NCBI RefSeq assembly: GCF_026914265.1
Contig: NC_069124.1
Location: 19,447,648 to 19,511,647, forward strand
DNA: 64,000 nt
Direction of reading: 5' to 3'
Origin: Mya arenaria
Lineage: Eukaryota; Mollusca; Bivalvia; Myida; Myidae
Shown: positions 24,801 through 34,705 of the stretch, piece after piece
Layout: every line of letters starts with the position of its first letter
Position numbering within the stretch: position 1 is the stretch's first letter
Translations under genes and position numbers: made by a program
Notes under the pieces: model-generated
Seen by the model: only the letters and a program-made list of their open reading frames with translations
Databases searched by the model: none
Told to the model about the DNA's origin: nothing

Positions 24801-27800
24801 GTAAAATTAAAGTTTCATTTGCAGTTTTATAACTCTCAATCAATGCTCGATATATGGCGGTAAGGTGTATATCGATTTAAACGCGCATGCATACAAAACC
24901 TGCATTTTTTGTATTGAAACTATTTTGTAAAATTCACGATAAAAGCTGTAATCGGGAAAGTTTATCAAATTACATCAAGACATGGAAACGCTACTATTAA
25001 GCTTAGTAATTCAAACACATATTAGTTTTATAAATGTTCTGCTAAAATATTTCAAATAGCAGGATTATTAGATGAAACGTTTAGTAAACTTTAACTGTAC
25101 TACACGTAATATATTTATTAACACACCACTGAGGGTTATATCACATTATAAGGACCGGCCACTCAGCCCCCGAAAGTGTATTATATTACCGTTCAAAATT
25201 TTTAAAGCACTTAAGATGTGTTTTATTGAATGAAGCTAGTAATTTTTACTTGAGACAAATTTTCGTCCATATTACATTTTTGGCGACGTCCGGACCGGCC
25301 AAAATTATTATAATACTATCATAAAACTGGATTTTCATCAAAATACAGTGATATACGGACCGATCGAGTTTATATATACAAAGAAAGGACACATTTATGT
25401 GAGGTATGATATTTCTTTATAGTTTACATATTTAAAGTAAAAACACAGTAATACCCTTTAATCAGAGGACAAAGGGTAATCAGGTATCCAAAGTTAACAT
25501 CATTGCTAATTCCTTTCTAAACTGGCAAATAAAATATACAACGGACCTATACCATCATAAATCCACGCAATACATATCGCAAAGTACGGCCGTATTCCAC
25601 TCTTGTGACGTCACGTCATAACAAGTATTGTTTGGTTGTCCGGTGAGCGCGGTGGTTAGCGCACTCGCTTCTCACCTAGGCGACCTGGGTTCGATTCCCG
25701 GCTCGGGCGTATGTGTGTTTGCTTCGTGGTAACAAAGCCGGACAAGTGGGTTTTCTCCGGGTTCTCCGGTTTTCCCCACAACGCAAGACCACACTCTCGC
25801 GTAAAATCGTACCACGACAGTGATTAATATAATGTTGTAATAACTTGTTTCACAATCGTTTAAAATGTATATGTTTAAACTAATATTGTTGCCAGTTGTT
25901 AATATGACGTCATGAACAAAATATTGCGTCGTTAAAATGACATTTATTGTGAAAACATGTGGCTTTTAAGTTATCTAACCAGTAATGTATATAATAAAAG
26001 GGCTATCAGTACTGCGTTTTGGTGGTTGTGTTAGTGGTTTATACTCCGGGTCCCGGCGTGAACACATTAAAGGGTCCCTGAGTGACAGTTCAACCACCGC
26101 ACACCTATCCTGGGCAGAACCAGTACTAGGTGACATCACCTCTGCAAGGAACTGACAACTTCTGTACATGCCAGGGGCAGTGGTACAGTGCGAATGGTCG
26201 TAGGAAGGATTTCATAACCAATCACAACAGAAGTAACCTGGTCCGCCCGGGATTCAAACCTGGGTTGTCCGATTCAGAGTCCAACGCTCTACCGATTGAG
26301 CTAACCGGGCGGGAAGTATTGCGTTTTGATCCTGAATGTCGTGTTCGAATCTCGTGGATTTTTGCAGATTTTGATTTCACTCGGCTTCCGCCTCGTTAAA
26401 TCCGAATCAGCAAAATTCCTCTCGAGACGAATACAACCTCCCAGATAAAAACGCAGTACTAATAACCCTATTGTATTAAATAATATGATTTAGATTGCTG
26501 AAACAAATACATAATGGGAATAATCCACTTTTAATAGGGACACGATTTTTCTTTCTCGTCGGATAACGTGGACAACGGGACTATATTCTCTCTTAATGGC
26601 GAAGGTTTCCTGCTCGACTTTCGGAAATACGTCGCTTCGTTTGATACCGATATTGATTATGATCATGCTGCAGCCATAACAAGCTATCCTTACGTCTATG
26701 GAAATGATACGTACCAGTACCATATCCTTGGTAAGACTTATGCATGCTTCCTCCATCAGTGTGTGTATACCACGTGATAAATTACGTCATATATGCTACG
26801 TCGGAAGGCAATGTTTTGCTTAAAATAAAGACTTTATCAAATTTTCGCTTACTGCACCATTTCAAATGAAACAAAGGTCAGTCTATGCCCCTTAAAGAGT
26901 CCCACCTTTAATTTATAACCGGAGTTTGATAATGTGATTAGTTTCATCAAACACTTCGACAAACCTGTTTCCAAAACAATGTTTTGACAGTGCTCCGTCA
27001 GACTGTCCGTCCGTATTGTGAAATGGTTTGTCGAAGTGTTATAAGAAACTAAACTCTCAATCAAAAGTTTGTAAAAGACCGAAGGCGGGGCTCCGTTAGA
27101 GGCATCGACTGCGCTATGTTTCATTTAAAATGGTAAAGAAAATGAAAAGTTATTATTGTTTTAAGTCTTCAATCGAAGCTTAATATTGCCTTCTGACGTA
27201 GCATTTATGACGTAATTTATCACGTGGTATACACACACTGTCCATGGGAGTCACTGTCTTTGCTTTTATCAATATTGTTGTAATCGCTATGTGGTAACTG
27301 AGAATGCATGTATAATAAAACTGGTTATATTAATTAAAATTGCTATATTGACTAATTTTAATTAAACTTTCCATCTTTTAAAGGGCTTGCGTATACAGGT
27401 ATCATGTGTTCTCAATACTATTTCGACGCTGGAGTAAGTTCTTCGACTCAAAGGTTGTGTTGGAACCTGAAACTTGTATTGGCACATGAAATTGGACACG
27501 GGTAAGATAATGATAAAGACATATGTAGGTGGAATGTACAATCCTTTCTCGTTATAGTGACATATTGAGATTACTTTGATACCGTAACGACGATTAACGA
27601 AACAATAATATAAGGCCTTATATTAAGTAATAAAAGAAAGAGGGACTCATTCACAGATGTCAATTCGGCAACGATTTGCTTTTGAACTATGTCGAAATTG
27701 AGTCCCTTGCGTAGTTTATTTACATACACCTATATGGAACTGACAGATACTTTTTTAAGCAAAATGTTGAAAATACAGGCCTAAAGCGTTACTAACGCCA

Positions 27801-30800
27801 CTAAATGATTTTGTACGAAGTAGTTGTCAGTGGAATGGTATGATCGGGGCTTGTTTTCAAATTCAACAAAATGTTAATAAGCTCGAAATTGGCGTGGGAC
27901 AAAAGTAATTTGCAATTGTGTGTTTAAAAAAAATCAGCTGCCATTATTTAAATCTATAAAAACATATATAATGATAATTATATGTATATTTTAAGCAAGT
28001 TTTTTGAGTTCACAACATCTTAAACAACTCATTCATTTCAGATTTGGAATGAACCATGACCCTGATACAGAACAATGTCCACACTTGGAATACGTGATGT
28101 CGCCTGGGGCATGGATACCCTGGCAGTTCTCTTTCTGTTCAGCAGAAGATTTAAAGGATCATACTAAAGAGTTAGTAAAATGACATAATACGTTAAGGTA
28201 CATTGATGACATTCTACCTGACATGGATAATAAATCTTTTGCGGAAAATATCAAATAAATATTCCTAAGGCTTTTAGAATTTAAACTTAATGAATCATTA
28301 ACGTCAAATAAAATTACCGTCGCTCTTTATGACAAGAGGAATGATTTGAACTTTAAATTTGATAAGTATCCATCTTTTGAGGGCGATGCTCCAATGATGA
28401 ATCAATATCACATTTGATAAGATTCGAAAAAGTATGTTAGGACGTGGGTGATGATTCTGCTCCGTATTACATTAGTGACTGCTAAGCAGCTTAAAAACGA
28501 TTATTTTAATATCACATTTTGAGGAACACCTTCTTTTAAATTCTGGATTAACCCTTTCGACATACTCTTTGAATACAATAACAGTCTGCAATATCGGATT
28601 GTTAATGGTATTGCTCATCATGATCCCTATGGCGATATTCTCAAAAGCTCGGGGACCTTTTACATTCTAATTTGAACCGAGATTATAATGGTAGTATTTT
28701 ACATAACACAATTAATTTATTATTTGAAAAAGAAAATCTTTGCGATAAAATTCACATTGACGTTCATTCTCCGCCACATCGATCGACAAACATTGATGAT
28801 AACATTGGTGTTCGAGTTCCGCAAGTGGTGCTCTTATTTTTCTACTCTAAAAGATGAAGTTGTTACTTTTGCTTCTTTTATCGCTTTTTTAATAAAATAT
28901 TATTTTACGGTTACGTTTTTGATTGAGAGTCAACAGATGGTTTGATGGAGATTTATTTACAGCCGTTTTCTGCCAGCCGATGCTGACTCACATATAAGAC
29001 ACTATTCGATTCATTTTGTTTTTAATCCCAAAGGATTTTCTATGCCATTGACAATTGTGCCCTACCATGTGCCTCCAAACAGCGTTTATTTACGATGTTT
29101 CGATTACTGGGCTTGTCCCTGTAGTTTTCATTGTATTAATGGTAATTCTGTTCGCACAACCCTTGACATTCAAACAATTGGTGTGATGTTTACCATGAGG
29201 TTAGTTGTTTTCATTGGCCACATAAACCTTAAACATCAGGAACAGTGTATGGCAGGGAAAGTTAAAACTCCTATTTAATCTATGGTCTACATATTTTCAT
29301 CATTGTATACATTCAATTGTTTTGTTTACATGAACAACTTCAAGGTGCCTTCAATAAATTGCTTAGTATCGGCGTTTTCTGTAACACGTTAAAAAGATAG
29401 TGCCAATGTAAACGCTAAATGCTGGCTTTGTATCGACTTCTGTCTCTGTTGATATTCTGCTTCTACAAGAACAAGTACAGTAACTGATGGTAATTATATT
29501 ATTGAATAAGACCATTGAACGCTAACAAGACTATTGGAGGCCAAATTATTAATAAAAATTATTCATAAACCAACAACAACATCATTTGCCAACAAGTATA
29601 TAGATAGAATGCACCTTAATTAATCGACTTACATTTATGAAACTATTTAAGGACCAGCATTACCTGGTAACATTTTAATCCAGCGGGGCGAACACTATCT
29701 CGAAATTTATCTCGACCATAATTAGATTGTGGAACATTGAACTTGGTTAGGGTGAAATATATGTATAAGAAACACCATCATATGTCTCAAAACTTTTTTT
29801 GTCACTGGCAAATTGGCTCGTTTATTTCTATAATTTTATTTTATTGGCATGTTATTTCAAGAATTGATTTTCTTAATCCTCATAATCGCTCGTTTAAGAA
29901 TAAGTGTCAGCGACTATAAGCGAACCTGCCTGACTCCGGTCGATCCTGGCTACTTTGAGGACTTCTGTGATGGCTTCCCGGGAACACAATACAATCTGGA
30001 TGAACAGTGTCGACGTCTCTTTGGACCAAACAGTGCACGCTGCGATTATGGGGTGAGGAAATACAGATTAACCTTATATATGTAAACTAGAGGAATTTGC
30101 GCTGATTAAAGCTCGATTTTAATTAACACCGGATCCATTAGTGAATTTCACTGGAAAGGGAGTATCATGGAAACGTTTTTTGTTCAATATTAAGTTAATA
30201 TCTAGAGCAATTATTTCTTACAGATAGATATCAGAACTAGACTTCATGTCAAAACAAAATTGATATTAGTGTTCATAACTAGTGACTTCTTCTTAAATAT
30301 ACTGTGTTTTAGCTTATTGATTTATCCAGCGAGAGCAATTGTAAAATTTCCGATTCATATTCCTTTTTTTCGAATTGGTGGCTATCATTTCTACAATCTC
30401 TTTGCAATTAGCAATTCAATGAAGGTCAGTTAAGCCAGGGCTATGTAAGAAGATGCTCGGGCCGCACGCTTTTCTACTGTTATCCGGAGGTGAGGGACGG
30501 CTCTTGTTATTCTGTGGATCGAGCTCTATGGGGAACCAAATGTGTAATCGACGGCGAACTTGATCCTGACAATGTAAGTAATTCAGGCACTGAACACGAT
30601 TTAGTAGTACATAGATGGCTACGGGATTTCTGTTCATGCCACTGTCTGTATGTTTACCAAATGTTTATCAATTGGGAGAAAAAAGGTGTTTGTCAATACA
30701 AATGCAAAATGAATACCATATTCTTATATTTGATATGCCTTTCCTTTATCTAAAATATTAAATTGATTGAATTGAATAGGAAAGATATAGACATATTATA

Positions 30801-31135
30801 GTCAATGAAATAGCTTGTTTGCTTTCAACGTTCAATGACTTGCACCGAGTACTACCGAGTATCGAGTATTATGATTGGTTAACTGTGTAGTTTGACGTAC
30901 CATTGCCACTTCTGTTTCTCGAAAACGACCATTTAAATTTTACTTGCTTAGTTGATTTTATTTTCAGATCTGCTACGCAGAAACATGCCAGAGCAAGAAA
31001 ATTTGCAACACCAAACCTTGCGTTTGTAAGGGTAACTGGTGCTGTAAGAACAAACGGAATATAGATGGCGGATGTTGCGATGGATGCCGGGGCAGAATCA
31101 GGGGGTCGCAGTTGCAGTGCTCATTCAATTCTTAA
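18769..31135 (+). CDS. Secreted ADAM/ADAMTS-like zinc metalloprotease (copy B), 15 exons
   Basis: Predicted secreted M12B (reprolysin/ADAMTS-like) endopeptidase of about 606 residues. Exons as read: 18769-18847, 18997-19175 (start uncertain), 20074-20151, 21285-21438, 22606-22732, 22974-23052, 23635-23748, 24592-24654, 24825-24859, 26538-26730, 27384-27501, 28042-28170, 29911-30052, 30412-30573, 30968-31135. Order: signal peptide, prodomain (exons 2-4), catalytic domain starting near AKILYFVDKAFMNE (exon 5), zinc site HEIGHGFGMNHD across exons 11/12, Met-turn YVMSP, disintegrin-like and cysteine-rich segments, CC-rich tail. Splice sites are GT-AG and phases agree except exon 9 (ends phase 2) to exon 10 (starts phase 0). 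Either a short exon is missed in that 1.7-kb intron or the gene is damaged. No thrombospondin repeat is seen. AATAAA at 31257. Substrate unknown. Confidence 0.8.
18997..19175 (+). CDS. Copy B exon 2: prodomain
   Basis: Open frame containing LLLDVDIEGKTKQRVKLNRK, ending in 'attaag' before the donor 'gtaaat'. The acceptor at 18995-18996 is the one that matches exon 1's phase (it creates a Cys at the junction). The more pyrimidine-like site at 18953 would be out of phase. The content resembles the beta-rich propeptide of M12B proteases. Confidence 0.6.
20074..20151 (+). CDS. Copy B exon 3: prodomain
   Basis: 26 codons between 'cattttttttcag' and 'gtgagt', encoding GSSVYMSDDNSVTYREECTE and a little more. 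It carries two cysteines. Confidence 0.7.
21285..21438 (+). CDS. Copy B exon 4: prodomain end
   Basis: Follows 'tttctttccag' and ends at the donor 'gtagga' in phase 1. It encodes YAIIAGNESTEF...VLEIPSDPD and a charged linker, typical of the step from prodomain to protease. Confidence 0.7.
22606..22732 (+). CDS. Copy B exon 5: start of catalytic domain
   Basis: Encodes a linker and then VAKILYFVDKAFMNE, the first beta strand of an M12B protease (usual form 'vvvDk.m...'). I place the donor at 'gtatga' (22733) because it joins in phase to exon 6 (FLPLGEDDYEATK). The open frame continues to 22808 and the alternative donor 'gtaatc' (22805) also fits in phase, but it would insert 24 residues that interrupt the fold. 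Confidence 0.65.
22974..23052 (+). CDS. Copy B exon 6: catalytic domain helix A
   Basis: Between 'ttttgttacag' and 'gtaagt'. Only one frame is open and it encodes FLPLGEDDYEATKVIVQDFL and TLLTNQ, a helix equivalent to the 'yvl.ivn.vn' stretch of M12B enzymes. Confidence 0.7.
23635..23748 (+). CDS. Copy B exon 7: catalytic domain
   Basis: 38 codons between 'tttatttcttag' and 'gttagt'. It includes VAIQLVGIEYPPE, matching the central 'i.lvgleiw' strand region of M12B proteases. Confidence 0.75.
23917..24174. mobile_element. 258-bp foldback MITE in an intron
   Basis: 'ggccccaatttctcgaaacg' at 23917 is mirrored by 'agttttgagaaatttgggcc' ending at 24174, with 'ttaag' next to each. It has a short AT-rich interior and no coding capacity. 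Confidence 0.7.
24592..24654 (+). CDS. Copy B exon 8: small catalytic-domain exon
   Basis: 21 codons from DNSEHLLSNVHRQMKLNIEV to 'gttaag', before the donor 'gtacaa'. Phase agrees on both sides. Little motif support on its own. Confidence 0.55.
24825..24859 (+). CDS. Copy B exon 9: micro-exon
   Basis: 35 nt between 'tttcatttgcag' and 'gtaagg', encoding FYNSQSMLDIW plus two bases. It ends in phase 2, which does not fit the next recognised exon (phase 0). This junction needs transcript evidence. Confidence 0.45.
25638..25850 (+). mobile_element. tRNA-derived SINE
   Basis: The head 25638-25709 has A-box 'tggttagcgca' and B-box 'ggttcgattcc'. The body includes 'ttctccgggttctccggttt' and 'ccccacaacgc', a core I recognise from widely conserved metazoan SINEs that are frequent in molluscs. 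The tail is AT-rich. It lies in the intron between exons 9 and 10 of copy B. A degenerate relative is at 63782-63900. Confidence 0.75.
25997..26472. mobile_element. ~475-bp inverted-repeat element containing a tRNA-like unit
   Basis: Termini 'agggctatcagtactgcgtt' (25999) and the inverted 'aacgcagtactaataaccct' (to 26469) match over about 25 bp with two or three differences. The interior includes the tRNA-like sequence at 26241-26312. No transposase; probably non-autonomous. Target-site duplication not resolved. Confidence 0.65.
26241..26312 (-). tRNA. tRNA-Gln(CTG)-like sequence
   Basis: On the minus strand: 'ttagctcaatcggtagagc' (A box and D arm), 'ttggactctgaatcgga' (anticodon loop CTCTGAA, anticodon CTG) and 'ggtttgaatcc' (T loop). 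The outer 'ccgcccgg' and 'ccgggcgg' pair perfectly but are shifted relative to the arms, so a canonical 7-bp acceptor stem does not form cleanly. It sits inside an inverted-repeat element, so a SINE head or pseudogene is more likely than a working tRNA gene. Confidence 0.45.
26538..26730 (+). CDS. Copy B exon 10: catalytic domain before the zinc site
   Basis: Begins after 'cttttaatag'; the next codon back is an in-frame TAG, so no earlier start in this frame works. It encodes GHDFSFSSDNVDNGTIFSLN, then LDFRKYVAS and DYDHAAAIT, where DHA is the 'HD.a.lit' segment preceding the zinc helix in M12B enzymes. It ends at the donor 'gtaaga' in phase 1, matching exon 11. Confidence 0.75.
26757..27240. 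mobile_element. 484-bp MITE with 5-bp target-site duplication
   Basis: Perfectly formed termini: 'cagtgtgtgtataccacgtg' at 26757 and its inverted partner 'cacgtggtatacacacactg' ending at 27240, with homology continuing inward for about 80 bp. It is flanked by TCCAT at 26752-26756 and 27241-27245. It lies 26 bp downstream of an exon of copy B, just inside the intron. The element at 5588-7240 is a longer relative. Confidence 0.85.
27384..27501 (+). CDS. Copy B exon 11: zinc-binding helix (HEIGHG)
   Basis: Follows 'ccatcttttaaag'. It encodes GLAYTGIMCSQYYFDAG and ends LVLAHEIGHG at the donor 'gtaaga' (phase 2). It supplies the first two zinc-ligand histidines and the catalytic glutamate. This exon has no counterpart at copy A. 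Confidence 0.85.
28042..28170 (+). CDS. Copy B exon 12: third zinc ligand and Met-turn
   Basis: Begins after 'attcatttcag' and encodes GFGMNHDPDTEQC, then EYVMSPGAW and CSAEDLKDHTK. The donor 'gttagt' at 28171 gives phase 2, exactly what exon 13 needs. HD at the end of the zinc motif is the ADAM-type signature. Confidence 0.85.
28190..28680 (+). pseudogene. Degenerate reverse-transcriptase-like remnant in an intron
   Basis: Conceptual translation shows YIDDILPDMDN early, then ALYDKRNDLNFKFDKYPSFE with stops in between. 'YDKRDDF.F...PfldgdvP' is a pattern I associate with RT-containing retroelements of marine invertebrates. The frame is broken several times. Class assignment is tentative. Confidence 0.4.
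28681..29910. other. Intron sequence of copy B
   Basis: AT-rich remainder of the intron between exons 12 and 13. No further structure recognised. Confidence 0.5.
29911..30052 (+). CDS. Copy B exon 13: disintegrin-like segment
   Basis: 142 nt between 'ataagtgtcag' and 'gtgagg', encoding DYKRTCLTPVDPGYFEDFCD and DEQCRRLFGPNSARC. The 'QC...FGP....C' arrangement is that of ADAMTS disintegrin-like domains and there is no RGD loop. Confidence 0.8.
30412..30573 (+). CDS. Copy B exon 14: cysteine-rich segment
   Basis: 54 codons between 'ttgcaattag' and 'gtaagt'. It includes YVRRCSGRTLFYCYPE and GTKCVIDGELDPDN. 'GT.C' followed by a cysteine pair in the next exon resembles the ADAMTS cysteine-rich domain. 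Confidence 0.8.
30968..31135 (+). CDS. Copy B last exon: double-cysteine tail
   Basis: 56 codons after 'gattttattttcag', ending in TAA at 31133-31135. It encodes ICYAETCQSKKIC, CVCKGNWCCKN and GGCCDGC, 13 cysteines in all including two CC pairs. A polyadenylation signal AATAAA lies 122 nt downstream at 31257. Confidence 0.85.
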   Translation: MCYAETCQSKKICNTKPCVCKGNWCCKNKRNIDGGCCDGCRGRIRGSQLQCSFNS

Positions 31136-31256
31136 TGATAAATCTATAAACAGCCTATCACTGCATTGCTTTATGCATGTTTATTTCTAATACATCATCG
31201 CAAAAAAATTAGTGTTTATTTTTGTATTGAAAAAAGAATTCATAATTGCATTTGAC

Positions 31257-31262
31257 AATAAA
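31257..31262 (+). terminator. Polyadenylation signal of metalloprotease copy B
   Basis: AATAAA in an AT-rich 3' flank, 122 nt after the stop codon. Confidence 0.5.
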
Positions 31263-32319
31263 ATACTTCAATACAACAAATACGGTTGATTCAGTTTAAC
31301 TAACTAACATTTTTATAAATTCAGTTTTTTTATAGGTTTTTAAAGGACCATCTACATGATATTCAAGTGAACAAATATGTGAAAAACATTGCAAGTAGGG
31401 AATTCATTCATAGCCAAGTTGACAAGAAGCATACATATTCTTAAAACTATTATTAGAAAATAAAGACTGACGTATCAGTCAGGAACTCTAATTGCTTAGC
31501 AGCAAAAACCAAGATAAGAGTTTATAAAACAGAACAAAAATGAATTATAGTTCACGCTTGTCACGGTTACAGCCTGATGCCTGATGCATGTAAGAAAGCA
31601 TTTACGTTTTACGGTAATGTATACCCTTACCTGAAAATTCGGCTAAAACAATATGTTTCCAAAAAAAGAAAGATCTGTTATTGTAAATATAATATCATGT
31701 CATTTCGGGTATGCATTTACACGATTCCGATGTAAAAATATAGTCATTTGACATTTAGATGACTGAAAAATCAAGTTTGAAAAAACAACAACACATGTGT
31801 CATCAAAATAAATAAGCCAATGAAATGTCAGCAACAGATATATTTCTTTACTCCAACCGAATTAATCGGCTAAAACATTTGCTTTCAGATAAAATCATGT
31901 GGTATTCTCATTCTGAGTAATTAAAGATATGCTTAAGACGAATACGATATCACATTAGTCATATCTCTGAATGATTGAAGAATCAAGTTTGAAATAAAGA
32001 AATGTTTTGCCAAGATAAGTATATACTTTGTTATTGGAATGTAAAATCGACTGTAAGTGATAAGAATGTTTTCTTTCGAGAAGTCAAAACACATAATGCA
32101 TTTGAGTATAGCTTAAACATGTACAAGCATACTTTTAATAATGTACCAAAACTTCAATATTTAAACTTACGAAAATCTTCGGATTTATTTCTTTGAGTCA
32201 CATTATTGAAAAAATCGCCTGCTGTTCACATTTACGTAGTTTCGTCTATGCTGACCGCAGATTCGATTTCAAACACGTCGAATCTCTAACAATTGATTAA
32301 AGAACGATTTTAATTTAAA
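31263..32319. other. Intergenic sequence between the two gene families
   Basis: AT-rich with no recognisable gene. It separates the plus-strand metalloproteases from the minus-strand aerolysin-like locus. Confidence 0.5.
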
Positions 32320-33390
32320 CAATGCCATTTCGTGCGGGAGAAGGACTCAATGCACTAGCGGTAGGGCATAACAATGCCACTTCGTGCAGAAGAGGGATTC
32401 AATTCACTATCGTTAGGACATAGCAATGACACTTTATGCGGGATAAGGACTGACTATACTTTCTGTAGGGCATAACGATGCCACTTCGTGCGGGAGAATG
32501 AACTTTGGGTCAGACTTAACAATGTAGATATTGGCAGAAGGAATGAATGCAGTATTGATAGCACATGACGATGCTTCTATTGAAATGAGAACGACTAAAT
32601 GCACTATTGGCAGGAAATAGAGAAATCACTATTGGCAGGAGAAGAAATAAATTCTGGATATGAATAAACGATGCCATAACTGGCAGAAGGACTCTATGCA
32701 CATTAGGTAGGACATGCCAATGCAGCTATTGAATAACAAGGATGATTAGGAAATAATGATAAAGATGAACAAGTACTGAATGCACAATGGGTTTAAAAAA
32801 AACGATACCACTTATTGCGGAAGAGGGAAAAATGCAGTATGGGTAGCATATAATAAAGCCACTTTGGGCAAGAGAAGGAATGTATGCGATATGGGTGGGA
32901 TAAAATGGTGCAGATATGGGCAGGTGAATGAAATAGTGCAGTTTGGGTTGTACTAAACGATAAAATTATGGAAGGACAATGACGAAATGCAATTTGGGTA
33001 GGGACTAACAATGCATATAATTATGACAGGATTATGACGAAATGCAGTATTGGTAGAATCTAACGATGCATCGGACAAGACAGTGACGACATTCAATATG
33101 GGTAGGAACTAACGATGCATCTACGACAAGACAGTGACGACATTCAATATGGGTAGGAACTAACGATGCATCTACGACAGGGAAATGACGACATTCAGTA
33201 TGGTAAGCAACTAACGATGCAACTAGGGCAGGACAATCACGACATATAGAGTTAGGAACTAACGATACATATTTGGATGAGAGAAGGAATTAATGTAGTT
33301 TTGAAAAGACACATCGATGCACGTATTGACAGGCAAAGAAATGAATACAGTATAGGAAGGAAATAACGATGAAGCCATACAGATGGGGAT
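32320..33390. repeat. 52-bp minisatellite, degenerate block 1
   Basis: Units around 'ggactcaatgcactatcggt' and 'aggacataacgatgccactt' with 'cgtgcgggag'. Clear at 32335-32520 and progressively eroded to 33390. The same family is much cleaner at 44075-46200. Confidence 0.75.
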
Positions 33391-33507
33391 ATGTTAGAAG
33401 TCATCGAAAACAGTCCGAAATCGAACGTTTATAACTTAAGTCGCCGAGAATCGATTGCAATCTCTCCGAATCGACTATTGCTATGTTGCTTAAATATCTA
33501 CTTAAGG

Positions 33508-33629
33508 ATTAAAATTCGATATGTTGCATTTTATTGGGGTATGGTATGCAATGGGGCTGTTCAAAATGGATTTTGAATTGCGCCATTGCATACCATACCC
33601 CAATAAAATGCAACATGTCGAATTTTAAT
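33508..33629. repeat. Hairpin: 47-bp inverted repeat with nested inner palindrome
   Basis: Left arm 33508-33554 ('ggggtatggtatgcaatgg' at its inner end) pairs with 33583-33629 with one mismatch. The 28-bp loop itself contains 'ttcaaaat' and 'attttgaa'. The equivalent at 41838-41995 has a different loop stem ('ggtggagt'/'actccacc'). Confidence 0.85.
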
Positions 33630-34705
33630 ACTTATATTTACATTTATTTAAATCTACATTTTTGCTAAAATAAATAGATTATTTAAGAGCATTTTCTCTT
33701 TTTTCTTACTTTCGTTGTTCTCAACGGTGGGTAAATTAGAACAGCTGTCGTAACCTAATTTTATACAACAATGAATGCGCATATAAAATAGTTCCTTATT
33801 TATATGTTTATTTTCTATATTTTCAAGGTCAAGTATATTATAAATACGTATTATAACTGCATTACAACTAGAAAAATACAACTGGAGTTATGAAAAATTA
33901 ACAATAACAAGAAAACAAAAATATCGCCACCTAAAAAGTTCTCATTATATCTCGCGATCATACCCGATAATAGCGTTTGTTAAGTCACGATCGAGTTTTC
34001 AAATTGGAGAGAAATTCCAGTCAATTTACTTGTCGAGTGATATTTTGAAGAATCAGTTGGTGTATGAATCATGTTGGAATACGGTGTTGGACAAATCAGC
34101 AAGTGCATTGTCATTTCTTTGGAAGTAAACATTCAATGAGGATGAAACGTCTCTGTGGAAACGACAGTGGCGGTGGGTGGGGTAACGTGAACTTTTCGCG
34201 GAAGGAAAGCCAGAGGACGCGAACAGACTTAGTATTGAACTGAGCTCTTTCTTATGGACGTTGCTGGGTGCACTACAATATGTTATTGGTTCATTTTCTC
34301 GATTTCATGTTTTGTCAGATGCTTTATTTTTACGAAATGTCAATTCCAAATTCCGAAATAAGTCGTCATCATTGTATTTTAATATTTCTTCAACTGTTAC
34401 ATCCATCATGAAATCATCTACATTAAAATCAATCAAATTATCGTTGCTTATTTTGTTTTAACTGCTTTACTGCAAATTACAGTTTTGCATGTTGCCAATA
34501 ATTTTACTACGATTTCATTGAAAAAAATAGTTCCGTAGTAAATATGCCCCGCCCATTAGTATTATTGCGCCCAATGACAGGACAGAAGTATCGAACAAAC
34601 GCAAGCGATATCGATGGGAAATGTCATTGCACTTTATACAGAAATAATGTGAAGTTGATAAACAACAGCCATCGTTAAGGAATGAAGTGTTAATGCAAAT
34701 ATAAA
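33508..34705. mobile_element. ~1.2-kb block headed by a large hairpin (copy 1)
   Basis: Compared with duplication unit 2, this block interrupts sequence that is continuous at 46440-46700, so it behaves as an insertion. Its other copy is at 41838-42956. It starts with the hairpin at 33508-33629 and ends near 'gttaatgcaaatata'. No coding capacity is recognised and no target-site duplication is resolved. Confidence 0.6.
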
